Positions 12,912-24,590 of a stretch of DNA of 64,000 nt are shown one piece after another. The first letter of the stretch is position 1, and each line of letters opens with the position of its first letter. The stretch is from the NCBI GenBank assembly GCA_946807835.1, contig OX327705.1, forward strand, positions 14,786,501 through 14,850,500, read 5' to 3'. This DNA comes from Ailanthus altissimus. Its lineage: Eukaryota; Streptophyta; Magnoliopsida; Sapindales; Simaroubaceae. The notes below the pieces were generated by a model. The model worked only from the letters and a program-made list of their open reading frames with translations. It did no database searches and was not told the origin of the DNA. The position numbers and the translations under genes are program-made.

Positions 12912-13914
12912 TGATAAGTGTATAATAGATATGTATATATGTGTCATAATGTATTTAGGAATTATTTGTTTTTAAGTGAATAAAAGGCTATTTTATGTGC
13001 CTAATGTTGATATTTTTAGGGAAAAGGTGTTAAACAATGAAAAATGAAGCATTTGGAGCAAAAAGGTAGAAATCAGAGTCAAACAAGACTTAATTGTAAA
13101 TTTTAAAATATTCAGGATGAATGTCGCGACAATAAGGGTATAAACACTTTAACATTTATGAGTTAAGAATGCATCAATAAGAAAAGGAGAATGCTAGGGA
13201 ACAAATTTCAAAACCTCTAACATTCTAGCACCAAGAAGCTATCACCCCAGTAATGTGACTAAACCCAAACCTTAATTTTCAAAGCTCGACGTCTTAGCAT
13301 TGAGTGAGGAATGCTCTAATGATACACCTTTTCAAGCCAATGCTGAAGTGTTGAGAAGATAAGACCGCAACATTAACGTAATTCGTGGTCTAATTTGAAT
13401 GCTTCCATATAAAAAGACCACTCGTCTTAGCCTTTTATCTATACACAACTTAGGTTTTTCTTAGAGCAATTATAGTTTACTTTAGAGCAATTTGCTTCAT
13501 ATTTTTCAAGAGACACAAAGGATTATTTTGGAAATCAACCAACTATTTGATTGTTATTTTTACTTTTTAGTTATTTTTTTGCCTTATAGAGTTAGTCTTG
13601 TAAAAAGAAAAAAACATATTAATAGGTTGTTCCTGTCTATTATTCTATTTGCTTGTTCTTTTGTAGGTTGAGATGATGATCATTAGTTTATAATAAAAAA
13701 TAGAATATCGATTGAATTTATTTTTTTTAAAAGTCCCTAAGAAACAATAAACACTTGAGATAGTTCTTATACTAGAATTTTAAACTAATTTGACCTTATT
13801 TTTTATCACTTATTTTTTAAAACATTGAAATAAAGCTTGTATTAGTTAAATTATTACTTAGTAATATTCATTCTTAGATATTACACCAAAATCTCAAAGA
13901 CTAACACTCTAGAT
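12912..13914 (+). mobile_element. Athila-like LTR and 3' internal fragment
   Basis: It starts TGATAAGTG at 12,912, the LTR start used by the other Athila-like copies. The tail (about 13,745-13,910: TTGAAATAAAGCTTGTATT, then CCAAAATCTCAAAGACTAAC) aligns with the internal non-coding stretch 42,570-42,715 of the complete element further right. A LTR start followed by internal 3' sequence shows a rearranged or deleted copy. It ends where the chromodomain-type LTR begins. Confidence 0.5.
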
Positions 13915-16586
13915 GACAAGACCTTCCACTGTAGATTCCAGCGGCCCAACTGGGCACTCCAATAGAAGTTCCTTAGAATCTAACTATTTACGTTAGAAAT
14001 TCCGCGAGACAAATACCTTTTTAATTCTTACTATTACGTGAAAATAACTTATTAAATTTTGAAATAAAACGAACAGAGTTTTCCTATTCTTATAAAAATC
14101 CCAGACAAAACTTGCAAAGAAAATTTCATTTCTATTTTAAACAGCTTCTCAATATTTCCAAATAGGATATCTGGTCCTTTTCAAAATCAAATCCAAACTC
14201 AACACAACAATTTCATTTTGATCACAAACTGGCATACTAATAAAAAGTGAAACAATCATCATAATATCAAAACTTCTTTTTGTTTGTCAAAAATATATTT
14301 ACAAAATACACAAGTCTATAATTACTATGCAGAAAGCAAAAATGTGCTATTTAGCACATTTACATTTACAAAATGATTGTCAGACTGGGCCACTAATTAG
14401 TCGTAAGAGAATCAACAACTTGTGCATCGAGGCCTGCACCTGGAGGGGGTTAGAAAATATAAAATACAAAATCAGTGAACTAAAAGAGCTCAGTGAGTGC
14501 ATTTAAGATTTACAATAAAAATAAAATTTTGCATAAATAGTTTCTAACGTCATATGCTAATGAAATCTTGCCGAGCGAATTTTATTTACATCTTCGAAAA
14601 ACAATATCCAAAATCTGTAAGACATAATAACTAACATATACATATAAAAATGCATAATGGGCGTTCGGTAGCTCAAAAAGTATTAAAGCCCTCATTCGGC
14701 CATTTGTTTTCCAAACTGTACCAATGGTAACCCTAAAGCTCTATACTCAAACAGCGACTCAACTAGCACCACACAACGTGAGTAGGTTACAGGGTGTCTC
14801 AACTAACAACACCCACTGTGACATCTCAAGACATCTTACTGGCTATGCAGCGGAATACTACATCGCCTACATATAACGAGACAATACCTCATACACATAG
14901 AGCGACTCACATGACTCGACAACCCGACTTTTCAGAGTTAGTGACACGTCCCCCAATATTTGCCTATGCATACGAAATATACCGGCTTAGTCTTAAACCA
15001 TCACCACAACTATAAATTTGAGGGTACCAATGGCCTTTGAAACTAATTTAGTAGTTTTAAAACTGTTTCTTAAACCAAACATGTAAATGCATAACTATAG
15101 ATACATATCAAAATTGTAAATTATGTTTATGTATTAAAAGCACATAAAACATACAATTTCAATATGTGGAAAAATATTAAACAAAAAAAAACATGACCGA
15201 TTTTCACTTACCAACTGCTCCGAGCTCAAATCTTCTCCGGACTTCTACTTTCTTTACCGGTCTCGATTTTCTTCACCTGCGCGTCATAAATGACATTTAG
15301 AACCTTTACAATCGTTAAAAAGCACCATAATCAGCTTACAAAGCCCAAATGGATACTACTTTTTGAATTTGATTTACGAAGTCATCCGATCTTATTTAAT
15401 TCATCATCCAACGCCTTGAAAATTGCTTAACACCCTATAAATTAGGTGGAACATAATTGCCCTTCACCTTACCAAAATAGACAATTATGTCTCATTTTCT
15501 TCATTTTTGTTTTTTCATCAATCGTATACATCCAATTAACATAAGAAATCATTTATAAACAACAATTTAACCAAAACGCAACTCAGCCCTAAAATTCTCT
15601 AAGTGTCCCAATTCACATTCTCCACCCAACAAATTTCTTTTCTCAATTTCTTATTCCAATAGCATCAAAATCAAACCAATTTAATTTTAATGTCCTAATA
15701 ACATCCAATTGAAATTTCTACATTGAAATCCCACCCAATCCTAATTCTTACCTTACTAATTCCTTTACTTTGATGAGTCATTTAACTCCACACTTGAATT
15801 CAACTCAACTTACATCAATAATTCACACAAAAACATTAATTAAGCAATCTTGAAAATTCACACATCATCATTACAAAACGATGCTTTTCTTACCTCTTTT
15901 TCCTTGGATTTTTATTAATGGAAGCGTCAATTGATCTTAGGAACTTGTATTTAGCTTTATTGTAATTTGATCAAGTATGAAAAATTATGAAAAAAGCTTT
16001 GGGTTTTACTGTAGCATCACCCCTTTAACTTGGCCGAATTTGCTACTCTTTTGCTCTAATAGGTTTTGCTTTTAATTTAACCAAAATTCTACACACTTCC
16101 CTCCTTATATAGTATTCTTCTAAAGTTCAATTTGCCCCTCAACTAACTCAAAATTTCTAAATTGCCATTGGTTAAAAATGGAAGGATTTAATTGGTTCCT
16201 TTCTAACTATTTAGTTAGAATAGTTAAAGGAACTAGCTAGACCTCCAACTTGGCAATCAATGAGCTTGTCTCTAAGTGGTCAATTTTCTAACATATGAAT
16301 TGTGTTTCTTAACAAAGACTTGTTCCATGCATAACCATTAAATGAAAATTCATATATTAAATTAAATTTTTTTTCCAAGCCAATAGAAAAAAAAATTTTA
16401 AAAATATTCCATGACCGTCCGACGCTCTAACCGATTATGACATTACCAATTTAGGTCTAATACCTCTAACGCGTACCATAAAAAGAGTATTTCCAATAAG
16501 GCTAGAATCGGGTAACCCTACGGTATCTTTATTGCTCTATACCAAAATCTATGCACATATACTACCAATAGAGATCAGATATTACA
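13915..16586 (-). repeat. 3' LTR of the Tekay-like element
   Basis: On the minus strand it starts TGTAATATCTGATC at 16,586, directly after the polypurine tract. It aligns with 24,591-26,796 and 27,258-27,594 over most of its length, for example the block GTGCGTTCGGTAGCTCG/GGCGTTCGGTAGCTC and the 'AACCATCACCACAACTATAA' stretch. It is the longer, unrearranged copy (about 2.67 kb). The exact inner end near 13,915 is uncertain by about ten bases. Confidence 0.8.
16105..16112 (-). promoter_or_regulatory. LTR TATA box
   Basis: Minus-strand TATATAAG lies about 475 bases inside the LTR start, followed downstream by a non-AT leader. It is the best core-promoter candidate of this LTR. The matching segment is absent from the partner LTR at 24,591-27,594. 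Confidence 0.45.
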
Positions 16587-16590
16587 ATTT

Positions 16591-16601
16591 CACCCCTCCT
16601 T
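16591..16601 (-). other. Polypurine tract
   Basis: Minus-strand AAGGAGGGGTG lies four bases before the LTR start at 16,586. It is the expected plus-strand priming site of the Tekay-like element. Confidence 0.75.
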
Positions 16602-17664
16602 AAAAAAATTTCATCCTCGAAATTAAAACCATACTTGTTTGGAAGAGGTTTGGATGTTGTAGTCGCATCTGGTCTTTGCGTTCCCAAGTAGCTTCTTCTA
16701 CTCTATGATTCATCCATAACATTTTTACTAAGGGAATATTTTTATTACGAAGCAGTTGCTCTTTTCGGTCTAGAATTTGCATAGGCTTCTCTTCGTAGGT
16801 CAAATTCTAATTCAATTCTACTGACTCTTCCCTTAAGATGTACGAAGGATCTATTAAGTACTTGCAAACTATGAAAATGTGAAACACATTATGGATTCTA
16901 GCCAGATCTTCTAGTAACCTTAGATGATATGCCACTTCCCTAACTCTTTCAATTATCTCATATGGCCCAATATATCGGGGACTCAATTTTTCTCGCTTCC
17001 CGAATCTTAGTACTCCCTTCTATAGCGATATCTTCAAAAAGACTTTATCACTAACTTGAAACTTCAAGTCTCTTCTCTTATTATTTGCATAACTCTTCTA
17101 TCTATCATTAGCTATTTTCAATCTCTACCTGATAACTTAAATCATTTCTGAAATAATTTGAACAATTTCTAAGCCAACAAGCTTCCTATCACAGATCTAA
17201 TCCCAATACACTGGAGTTCTGCACTTCCTTCCATATAAGGCTTTATATGGTGCTATCCCGATGCTAACCTGGTAGCTATTATTATAAGTGAACTCCATCA
17301 ATGGCAAATGAGTGTCCAAGCTTTCCTTAAAATCCATCACACATGTTCTAAGCATATCCTTTAGTATTTGAATTGTTCGCTCTGATTGACCATCTGTCTA
17401 TGGATGAAAGGCCATACTGAACTTTAATTTAGGGCCTAGAGCTTCTGTAAGCTGGGCCAAAATCTGGAAGTGAATCTTAGATCTCTATTTGATACTATGG
17501 ATACTCGAGTGCCATGAAGTCGTATCACCTCATCTACATACAACTGGGCCAATTTATCCAGGGAATAATTACTTATGATAAGTAGGAAATGGGAAAATTT
17601 TGTCAATCTATTAACAATCACCCATATCGCGTCATTGCCTCTTTGGCTACGCGAAAGTCCTACC
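16600..17664 (-). pseudogene. Integrase C-terminal half and chromodomain remnant
   Basis: The minus-strand frames give FMVGLSRSQRGNDAIWVI and the catalytic region SIVSNRDLRFTSRFW (second Asp) at 17,436-17,680. [13 protein letters not shown] with the catalytic Glu follows at 17,360-17,420, then [13 protein letters not shown] at 17,215-17,260. The chromodomain-like end is at 16,620-16,800 (YEEKPMQILDRKEQ, VEEATWERKDQM). Where the family usually has MDFV, this copy reads NNFM, so the first catalytic Asp appears lost or displaced by the insertion at this point. Several stops and frameshifts are present. The chromodomain is the targeting module of chromoviruses. Confidence 0.8.
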
Positions 17665-18974
17665 ATGAAATTATTAGAGTTGTGCCTACGTGTCATCCCA
17701 GTTTTGTATGAATATTTGATATTTATATAGAGTATTTTTGTTATATCGCTAATTACCTTTTAATTATATGGTTTATTGCTTGTTACACTACAGACTTTGT
17801 TATATCTGAAGAAGTTCGGATACGGTCTAAAGAAGTTTAGACTAGTGTTAAGAGTTAGCAAATATTCCAAGAGTTAGAGCATTGTCTATAATTGAACAAA
17901 GACCTTAGAATATGCCAATAATGATATAATTGCAAAAGTTACAATAGGCTACTAGAATATGTCATGATGCAAGCATGTTCTCAAATACATAGTTCCTGAT
18001 CTATTTCTACTAATACAGGTCTGTTAGTAGATCTTATTAATTTATATAGATTAGTGTATATCTATATCTATCGGGTACAGCTGGTTGTTCTTAGCTGACT
18101 AGGATCTTAGAGATTATATAGGCATACAGGTATTCAGTTAGGACTGAGTACTCAATAGACTCATGAAGACCCTAATAGACATCCTATGTTGCAGTCAATA
18201 GAAGGTCCTCTCGAGTTGAGTAGTATACATGGTCCTCTAACTTGAGCACCACGGTGGGCTTGTGAGTGATCCACCATGCTTTGGTTCCACGCATATTAGA
18301 GACCTTTCATGGTCTGCCTGCTGGGTTTCGTTAGGTATGGTTCGATGCTCATGGAGTCCGGTGCGTGCAGATATAGAATCCATCAGCTCTCATAGGGAGT
18401 GATATATTTAGATGCTCTAAGATAGTATCTCAGGAAGTCTTATGGCCATAAGCAATTAACGCGAAATGGTGTTTCCATGGGTTAAACAATATGGTAAAGA
18501 GTTTAGCTCATATTGTTCAATTGAGATACTATTATGAAGATAGGTTTATAGATGAGCATATGGGGATTTGACGGTGTGAATCTATGTCCCCGCACATCCA
18601 AGATATAAATGATGAAAAGAGTATACGTATGCGTTGTAACCTCAACTTGTATGGTTCAATGCGTCGATTTGTAATACTCGTGACGTGTGCATGGGGCATG
18701 ACTCACGAACTTATAGAATAGTTTCATTTGACAAATTCGGTGTGGACCTAGGGAGTCGCACAATATAAAGTGTACTCGTTGTGCACTGGGGCAGAGTACT
18801 TGATTGAATTATTTAATCCAGTAATATCCAACGTAACCACAGAAATGCATGTGTGTCTGTATTTAAGTGTTAAATGCAACAATTAGTCAATAATTATTAT
18901 TTACTAATTGTCGTATAGTAGACGGAACTTCCTATTTGTTTGTGAAAAAAAAAAGACAAGTTGTCTAATATCAC

Positions 18975-19390
18975 CCCCCCTCCATTAGTTGATACTTCAA
19001 GGATGGTTTGCCTAGAATGAAAGAAAAAAATAGATTCATCAAGGTGTAATTACTGAATCACTTACAAATGTTATGTTCTGGTTCTTTTCGATAACGAAGT
19101 CAGATTCTAAGTTATGTTTCACGAAGGACCCGACAAAATTGTATACATATACTACCAAGAGATAGAGTCAAAATGGAAGTAAGTCGTTATGATTCAAACG
19201 GAGTAGGCATATAATTTATAGACTCCACAACAGGGATTCGAATGATTAGGTGATTTTTCAACATCCCTTTCATGGGGATATAATTCAAGGTCATTGCTTT
19301 CAAAATAAGTTCTTTTTTTTCCTTTTTCAACTCAAATGAAAAAAAAAAAAAAGCGGCAGGTCTTTTTTCGCTTGATCGAAAAAAATGGCT
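18975..19390 (+). other. Nuclear copy of plastid DNA, infA region
   Basis: This stretch holds a recognisable plastid infA copy (see 19,017-19,249) with flanks that read like plastid spacer. The downstream spacer runs from GGTGATTTTTCAACATCC to a poly-A/T-rich zone near 19,310-19,355. The edges are estimates. It lies inside an LTR-like insert in a nuclear retroelement, so it is a transferred plastid fragment and not plastid DNA itself. Confidence 0.7.
19017..19249 (+). pseudogene. infA: Plastid infA (translation initiation factor 1) pseudogene
   Basis: The reading frame begins with MKEKNRFIK, close to the plastid IF-1 start, and ends with the conserved tail [17 protein letters not shown] just before NDstop-like codons at 19,241-19,249. 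In-frame stops (TAA in the first 15 codons, TAG-type later) and a shifted frame break it. Its length of 233 bp against about 234 for an intact gene implies a one-base indel. IF-1 acts in the plastid ribosome initiation complex; this copy cannot. The gene is often a pseudogene already in the plastome of rosids, so the damage may predate transfer. Confidence 0.8.
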
Positions 19391-20110
19391 TGGTCCAAAC
19401 CGTGCTCTAATACCACCGGGGTTATGCACATTCACTGCTTGTCCCAACCGACATCAACACCTCAGGCTCCCCCGATGATGCGCTCCTAGCTCGCGGAGCT
19501 ACATATGGACCGAACTGTCTCACAACGTTCTGAACCCAGCTCACGTACCGCTTTAATGGGCAAACAGCCCAACCCTTGGAACATATTACAGCCCTAGGTG
19601 GCGAAGAGCCGACATCGAGGTGCCAAACCTTCCCGTCGATGTGAGCTCTTGGGGAAGATCAGCTTGTTATCCCTAGAGTAACTTTTATCCGTTGAGCGAC
19701 GGCCCTTCCACTCGGCACCGTCGGATCACTAAGGCCGACTTTCGACCAGATCTCCATCTACGGCCGACACCCCTGGCTCAGCTTCGAGATCTTCTGGGAC
19801 ATGCCAGAGACATCCAGACCCACCGTGAGGCGGCCGGAGCCTTATTAGACCCCCAGGGACCCGAAAAAGCTTCTGTAAAGGGAAGCCCTCTGCCTACAAA
19901 GAAATTCAAAGAAACCACTACCAACAGACAGAACAAACAGCAGAGTGGTCGTAGATCAGCTGAGAAAGAGACTCTTTATGCCACCTAGCATAGTCAATTA
20001 AAGGATCCGCTTCACCCTCTCTCTCCAAAGTCTCTGCCATGATGCATTGTGGGCTCTCGGTTGAGTTTACCGAAATATGGGGTTTGGTGGAACCCGCTAA
20101 AGGGTATACT
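19391..20110. other. GC-richer mosaic sequence around the 23S fragment, origin unknown
   Basis: The parts outside the 23S fragment (19,391-19,501 and 19,745-20,110) are much more GC-rich than the surroundings. They contain long frames on both strands (19,692-19,988 plus; 19,918-20,142 minus), but I recognise no protein in them. They could be further organellar or nuclear pieces joined during repair. Confidence 0.35.
19502..19744 (-). pseudogene. rrn23: Plastid 23S rRNA fragment
   Basis: The minus strand carries the 3' part of domain V of a bacterial-type large-subunit rRNA, including ACTCTAGGGATAACA, the 'GTCGGCTCTTCGCC' block and GTACGTGAGCTGGGTTC. The wording GTCGCTCAACGGATAAAAGT is that of plastid rather than mitochondrial rRNA. 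A few substitutions are visible (AAGCTGATC where AGGCTGATC is universal, TAGGTGGC for CAGGTGGC). Both ends stop abruptly: at GGCCGACTTTCG on one side and GGTCCATAT on the other. It is a 243-bp fragment with no rRNA function. Confidence 0.85.
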
Positions 20111-20228
20111 TGGTAACTATTCATGAGGGGTAAAATGATCATTTTACACTTTGATTATTTAAATATTAAATAATCAAATATCTCTAATATTTTATATTAT
20201 TATATAATATTTTATTTATAATAATATA

Positions 20229-20268
20229 ATATATATAATGCATGATAGTTGTCATGCATTATATATAT
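20229..20268. repeat. AT-rich perfect hairpin
   Basis: A 17-base arm ending in TGCATGA, a 6-base loop TAGTTG, and the exact complement starting TCATGCA. It extends imperfectly to about 20,220-20,275. It lies in an AT-rich tract between the organellar mosaic and the end of the LTR-like insert. No function can be assigned. Confidence 0.7.
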
Positions 20269-20821
20269 AATATTATTATTATAGTTTTATATTATTATAT
20301 TTTCCCAACAGAGCTAATTTTTATTATATTATATTGTGATATTATTATTTTAATATTAAGAAATATTATTATTTGAAACGAAATGTGAATGGGAATTGAA
20401 TGGAATTCAATTGAAACAAAAGAAAAGAAAATGAAAGGAAATAAAGTGTTATTTTCCTTTATCATTTCCGTTTCATGCTCTTTGTTTTGAGAAGCAATTT
20501 TTGCTTCTAATTCTCTACTTCATCAGCATGAGAAACAAGAGTAATAGATTAAGTACCGGTCATTTAGATTAAGGGTTAATCCTACGCTGGAGTAAAGAGC
20601 TGCTGTTCTAAATTATCAAGCCCACCAAGTTGATAACTAGAACTGACATCTAGTACAACTTTAGGCAGACTCCGAAAGTATACGTGTAAAATGTTACACG
20701 TATTAGTAATTTTTCAATTTTATCATTTATGAATTAATTTGATTAATATATGATTATTGTGTTAATTTTATATTTTTATATTCCGCTGCATTAAAATATG
20801 TATTAGATGCGTATTTTTGAA

Positions 20822-21110
20822 TTAACACACTACCACATGCATACACTTGAACACAGTAGATCTCCTACGGAAATATATTATTATCCTCTCCCATTTCCAC
20901 TTAGGGATTGAAAAGGGTTGTAAGAGTCCTACAGGCTTCCAATGTTCAGCCTTTACCGACTGGCAAGTCAGGCATCTTGAGACGAATTCAGCTATATCTT
21001 TCTTCACATCTTTCCACCAATAATGCTCATTTAGCGTACAATACGTTTTTGTGCTCCCCGGATGCATAGCATATGCAGAAGAATTAGCCTCTTCCATAAT
21101 CTCTCTTCTT
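20822..21110 (-). pseudogene. Integrase zinc-binding domain and core start (Tekay-like)
   Basis: The open piece 20,822-21,097 reads HPGSTKTYCTLNEHYWW, then CLTCQSVKAEHWKPVGLLQP and IPKWKWER. This is the HHCC zinc-binding domain of chromovirus integrase (H of HPG, H of NEHYWW, C-x-x-C) followed by the linker to the catalytic core. The last 15 or so residues before the stop do not belong to integrase; they come from the inserted sequence at 17,665-20,880. Confidence 0.8.
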
Positions 21111-22700
21111 AACTCATTTACATTCGATACACATAATCTCTTCTTAACAGATGGTTACTAAACCATCCGTTGTAACTGAAAAATCTTTTGCTATCCAGAC
21201 TCGATTTCACCTTCCATTTAATTACCTATGGATCTTGGATCTATAATTCTTTGATTCGATCAACTAATATCAGACAAACTTGAAATGTGGCTAATAGTGC
21301 TCTCAAATCTGACAACTCTAATCTGACACCTAAAAACCAAAATTCTATTAACATTGATTGATATACGACCCTCAGATGAGCTACTAAGCTGACAGGCTTC
21401 CTGCTGAGAGCATCTGCTACTACATTAGCTTTTCTCAAATGGGTGAAAAAATCCTTGATAAGCTCTAGTCATCTTATCTGCCTCATATTCAATTCTTTAT
21501 GGGTGAAAAAATACTGCAAACTCTTGTAGTATGTGAAAATCCTACAGAGAACTCCATACAAATAATGTCTCCAAATTCTTAGAGCAAAAAATGCAGCAAC
21601 CAGCTCTAGGTCATGTATGGGATAATTCTGCTTATGCTTCTTTAATTGTTGGGAAGCATAGGCTATGACCTTCTCCTTTTGCATCAATACACACCAAGAC
21701 TCTGCCTGAAAGCATCATAATATATGGTAAACCCATCATTCCCTAATGAAAGTGTAAGCACTGGGGCTGAGGTCAATCTTCTTTTTAACTAATCAAAACT
21801 TTGCTGACACGTCTCTGACCATACAAATTTCTCTTCTTTTGAGTTAGCTTAGTCAGAGGGGTAGCTATCTTTGAAAATCCCTCTACGAACTTTCTAGAAT
21901 ATCCGACCAAACCCAAAAAACTACGAAGCTCCGTCATATTCGTGGGTTATCTCCAATTCACTGTGGCTTCAATCTTCTGGGGATCTATAGCTACCCTATC
22001 TACAGAGACAATATATCCCAAAAATGTAATTGTCTAGTTAGAACTAACATTTACTGGGTTTGGCGTATAGTTAATGCTCCTTTAGAGTTTGCAAAATAAT
22101 CCTTATTTGTTTTACGTACTCTTCCTCACTGCTTGAATAAACTAATATATCATCAATAAATACTATCACAAACTGGTCTAAATAAGTCCAGAAAATTCTG
22201 TTCGTAAGATCCATACAAAATACTGGGACATTAGTCAGCCCAAAAGGCATGACCGAAAATTCATAGTGTCCGTATCGTGTCCTAAAGGCCGTATTGGGAA
22301 CATCTTCCTCCTAAATTTTCAATTGATGATAGCCTAACCTCAAATCTATCTTGGAATTTGGCCCCCTGTAGCTGATCAAACAGATCATTAATTCTTGAAA
22401 GTGGGTATTGATTACGTATTGTTACTTTATTCAGTTCCCTATAATCAATGCATAATCTCATACTTTCATCTTTATTCTTTACAAATAAGACTGGTGCCTC
22501 CTAAGGAGATGTACTCGACCAAATGAAACCCTTATCCACTAACTATTCCATCTGAACCTTCAATTCTAAATGAGACATTTTGTAGGGGGTTTTAGAAATT
22601 AGTTTTGTTTCAGGGGCTCATTCTATTCTAAACTCTACTTCCTTATCTGGGGTAATCCCAGAAGATCGTCTGGGAACACATTCAAAAAATCTTGAACCAT
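21111..22700 (-). pseudogene. Tekay-like reverse transcriptase and RNase H remnants
   Basis: The RT catalytic box reads [19 protein letters not shown] near 22,125-22,185, so the Asp-Asp pair is kept. Upstream fragments [12 protein letters not shown] and NQYPLSR-type words sit near 22,390-22,420. RNase H follows with [14 protein letters not shown] near 21,690-21,750 and [25 protein letters not shown] spread over 21,590-21,680, then the tether RKANVVADALSRKPV at 21,390-21,438. Frameshifts and stops are frequent; the two longest open pieces are 21,241-21,438 and 21,469-21,687. Confidence 0.75.
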
Positions 22701-22979
22701 TGGGATATCCTCCAATTTTGTTCCATCATCTTTTACTTCCATAACATAAACTAGATATCCTTGACACAACTTCTGAAGCATCTTCCTTGCCCTCATTACA
22801 AACACTATATTAGCGGACAGTAATTTTTATGCTCTACAAAAAATAAATTCAGTCCCCCCTAAACTACGCAATTTAACTTCTTTTTGGAAGCAGTCTACCG
22901 TGGCTCGATATTGGGACAACTAATCCATCCCCAAAATCACATCAAATTCATTGATGGCTAGTACGATCAAGTCCGTAAA

Positions 22980-23200
22980 AAATTCTTGACCCCTATATAA
23001 ATTTTACTGCCCTTACATACCTTTTCTACTATAATAAAGTCTCTAATAGGAAGAGACGCTGTCATGCTACAATCTAATAATTATGGCACTACACTAACAT
23101 TCACAGCAAACTCTATAGAAATAAAAGAGTGGGTAGCTCTTAGATCTATTAAGACATAAGCAACTCAATCAAAAACTAACATCGTACCTGTCACAACTTC
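22980..23200 (-). pseudogene. Tekay-like aspartic protease remnant
   Basis: The minus strand reads VLIDLRATHSFISIEFA near 23,090-23,160, the protease active-site region D-L/S-G-A-T-H-S-F. The Gly after the catalytic Asp-Leu is replaced by Arg (DLRATH). The following segment VKNFLRT fades at 22,970. The protease would process the Gag-Pol polyprotein; this copy is broken. Confidence 0.65.
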
Positions 23201-23420
23201 TGGGGCCGCATCCACCTCCTATTAGGTTACTACAAATACCCTAGCCTGGGTATGAGGTCTGCCTTGCGGTCCTCTGAATGATCCTCCTCAATCAGCTCCC
23301 CTATTAGGCTGGCTTAAGCCGCTCAGTCTTCTGAATTAGAAACCACCTCGAATCTATCCTCGGCCACCACTGGTTTGTCTCAGAGTTGATGGTCTATCTT
23401 CTAGCTTACTTCTGTCTTAG

Positions 23421-24532
23421 GCAATCTCTCATATAGTGGCACTCTTGACCACACTTATAAAAATTGGTAGTTCTTTTCCTACAATCCCTCGAATGGGCCT
23501 TGCCATATTTGTTATACACCGAAAAATTCTTCCAACTCTCTTTAGTTCTTTAGGATTCAGCTAATGGTTTCCTAACAGAAGCTTGACTTGACTGAACTCC
23601 TTGGCTTAGTTTTTAACTACTGGACTATGTTGATCTCTCCTCCGTTCTTATGGATTTACTAGGTCCTCCCCGATAACCACTTGTTAATCCCTTTTTTTGG
23701 CCTTACTGTTTCAGTTTAGGAATGGATGCCATGCTTCTTTCAACTCGAGTTGCAGTTTTTACCAATGCTCTGTACTAAGTGTAAGCTGCCCATACCACAT
23801 AAGCCCTGATCCAAGGATTGATGCCCACTATAAACTAATTAACCTTTTGCTCTTCATTATCAGCTATAAAGGGGATGGCACGGAAGAGCTCTGAAAACTT
23901 CTTTTCATACTCTGCCACGGAGAGAAAACCTTGTTCAGCTTGAAGAACTCTTCTATCTTCGTATCTTTATAACTTTTGGGGTAGAACTTATCCAGAAATT
24001 CCCTTCTGAAAAGTGCCCAAGACACCTTATTGGAATTCCTCCTCTGCAAGGCCTTCCACCAGTCTTTCGCCCCTTCCTTCAATAGAAATACAGAGTATGC
24101 AACCATTTATTCTTCAGTACATCCTATAATCTGAAAACTTTCTTTGTTATTCTCTAACCAGAATAAGGCTCTCTCAAGGTCTTCTGTACTATTAAACGGC
24201 TTAGCGCCCAATTTCGTAGCACGCTTAATGGACACTCATGTCTCTCTCAGCTGCTGGATTGCTACCACTAGTATCTAGGCTATATGAGCTACATTTATGT
24301 TTCCACTCTCTGACTCGGCAGGCTGAGATGACTCAAGAGGGGTCTGAGGCATGGGAACATTTACCGACTCAGTCCCATGCTCATTTTCAGACGCAAGAGC
24401 CTCCGCAGCTACTTTCTTATTATGTGGGCCCTCACGACGATGCATATTTTCTGTGAATTTAATAATGCAAATGATTATCGAATGCATAGAATTCAATTTA
24501 ATACATTTAGAAAAATGTGCTTGCAATTTCAA
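23421..24532 (-). pseudogene. Tekay-like gag remnant with damaged CCHC zinc knuckle
   Basis: Frames at 24,275-24,532 (N-terminal, MHRREGPHNKK) and 23,864-24,106 (KEGAKDWWKALQRRN, FRREFLDKFYPKSY, IEEFFKLNKV) match the retrotransposon gag core W-W and F-x-x-x-F-x-x-K-F-Y-P. The zinc knuckle at 23,421-23,466 reads F-Y-K-C-G-Q-E-C-H-Y-M-R-D-C: the second Cys, the His and the last Cys are in place, but the first Cys is Phe. Gag would form the particle and bind RNA through this knuckle. Stops and frameshifts separate the pieces. Confidence 0.7.
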
Positions 24533-24572
24533 GAATCTCGTTCTAAAAATAAACTTTTAAACTAAAAACTTC

Positions 24573-24590
24573 AAAATTGGGCTCTGATAG
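24573..24590 (-). other. Primer binding site, tRNA-iMet type
   Basis: The minus strand reads CTATCAGAGCCCAATTTT directly after the 5' LTR. TATCAGAGC is the core of the initiator-tRNA-Met primer site used by Tekay/Del-type elements. Confidence 0.65.

Larger units (their letters stand above)
17665..20880 (+). mobile_element. LTR-like repeat with a captured organellar mosaic, inserted in integrase
   Basis: Integrase is intact up to KWKWER (minus, about 20,880) and resumes at FMVGL (about 17,680), so the whole segment is an insertion; TAATA occurs on the minus strand at both junctions and could be the target duplication. The first 1.25 kb (17,665-18,930) aligns with 45,538-46,740, and the end has the LTR-tail-like word TATTCCGCTGCATT near 20,780. 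Together they look like a solo LTR of a copia-like family (start TGTTGGAG in the other copy, TATTAGAG here). About 1.1 kb in the middle, from 18,970, is foreign, including plastid DNA. The outer ends are approximate. Confidence 0.55.

Noticed and set aside
19692..20142. Two overlapping frames of 98 and 74 residues near the 23S fragment
   Set aside because: One starts inside antisense rRNA, both end in unrecognised mosaic DNA, and neither shows a known motif.
24238..24565. Three plus-strand frames of 60-70 residues
   Set aside because: Antisense to the gag N-terminus of the Tekay-like element; no support as genes.
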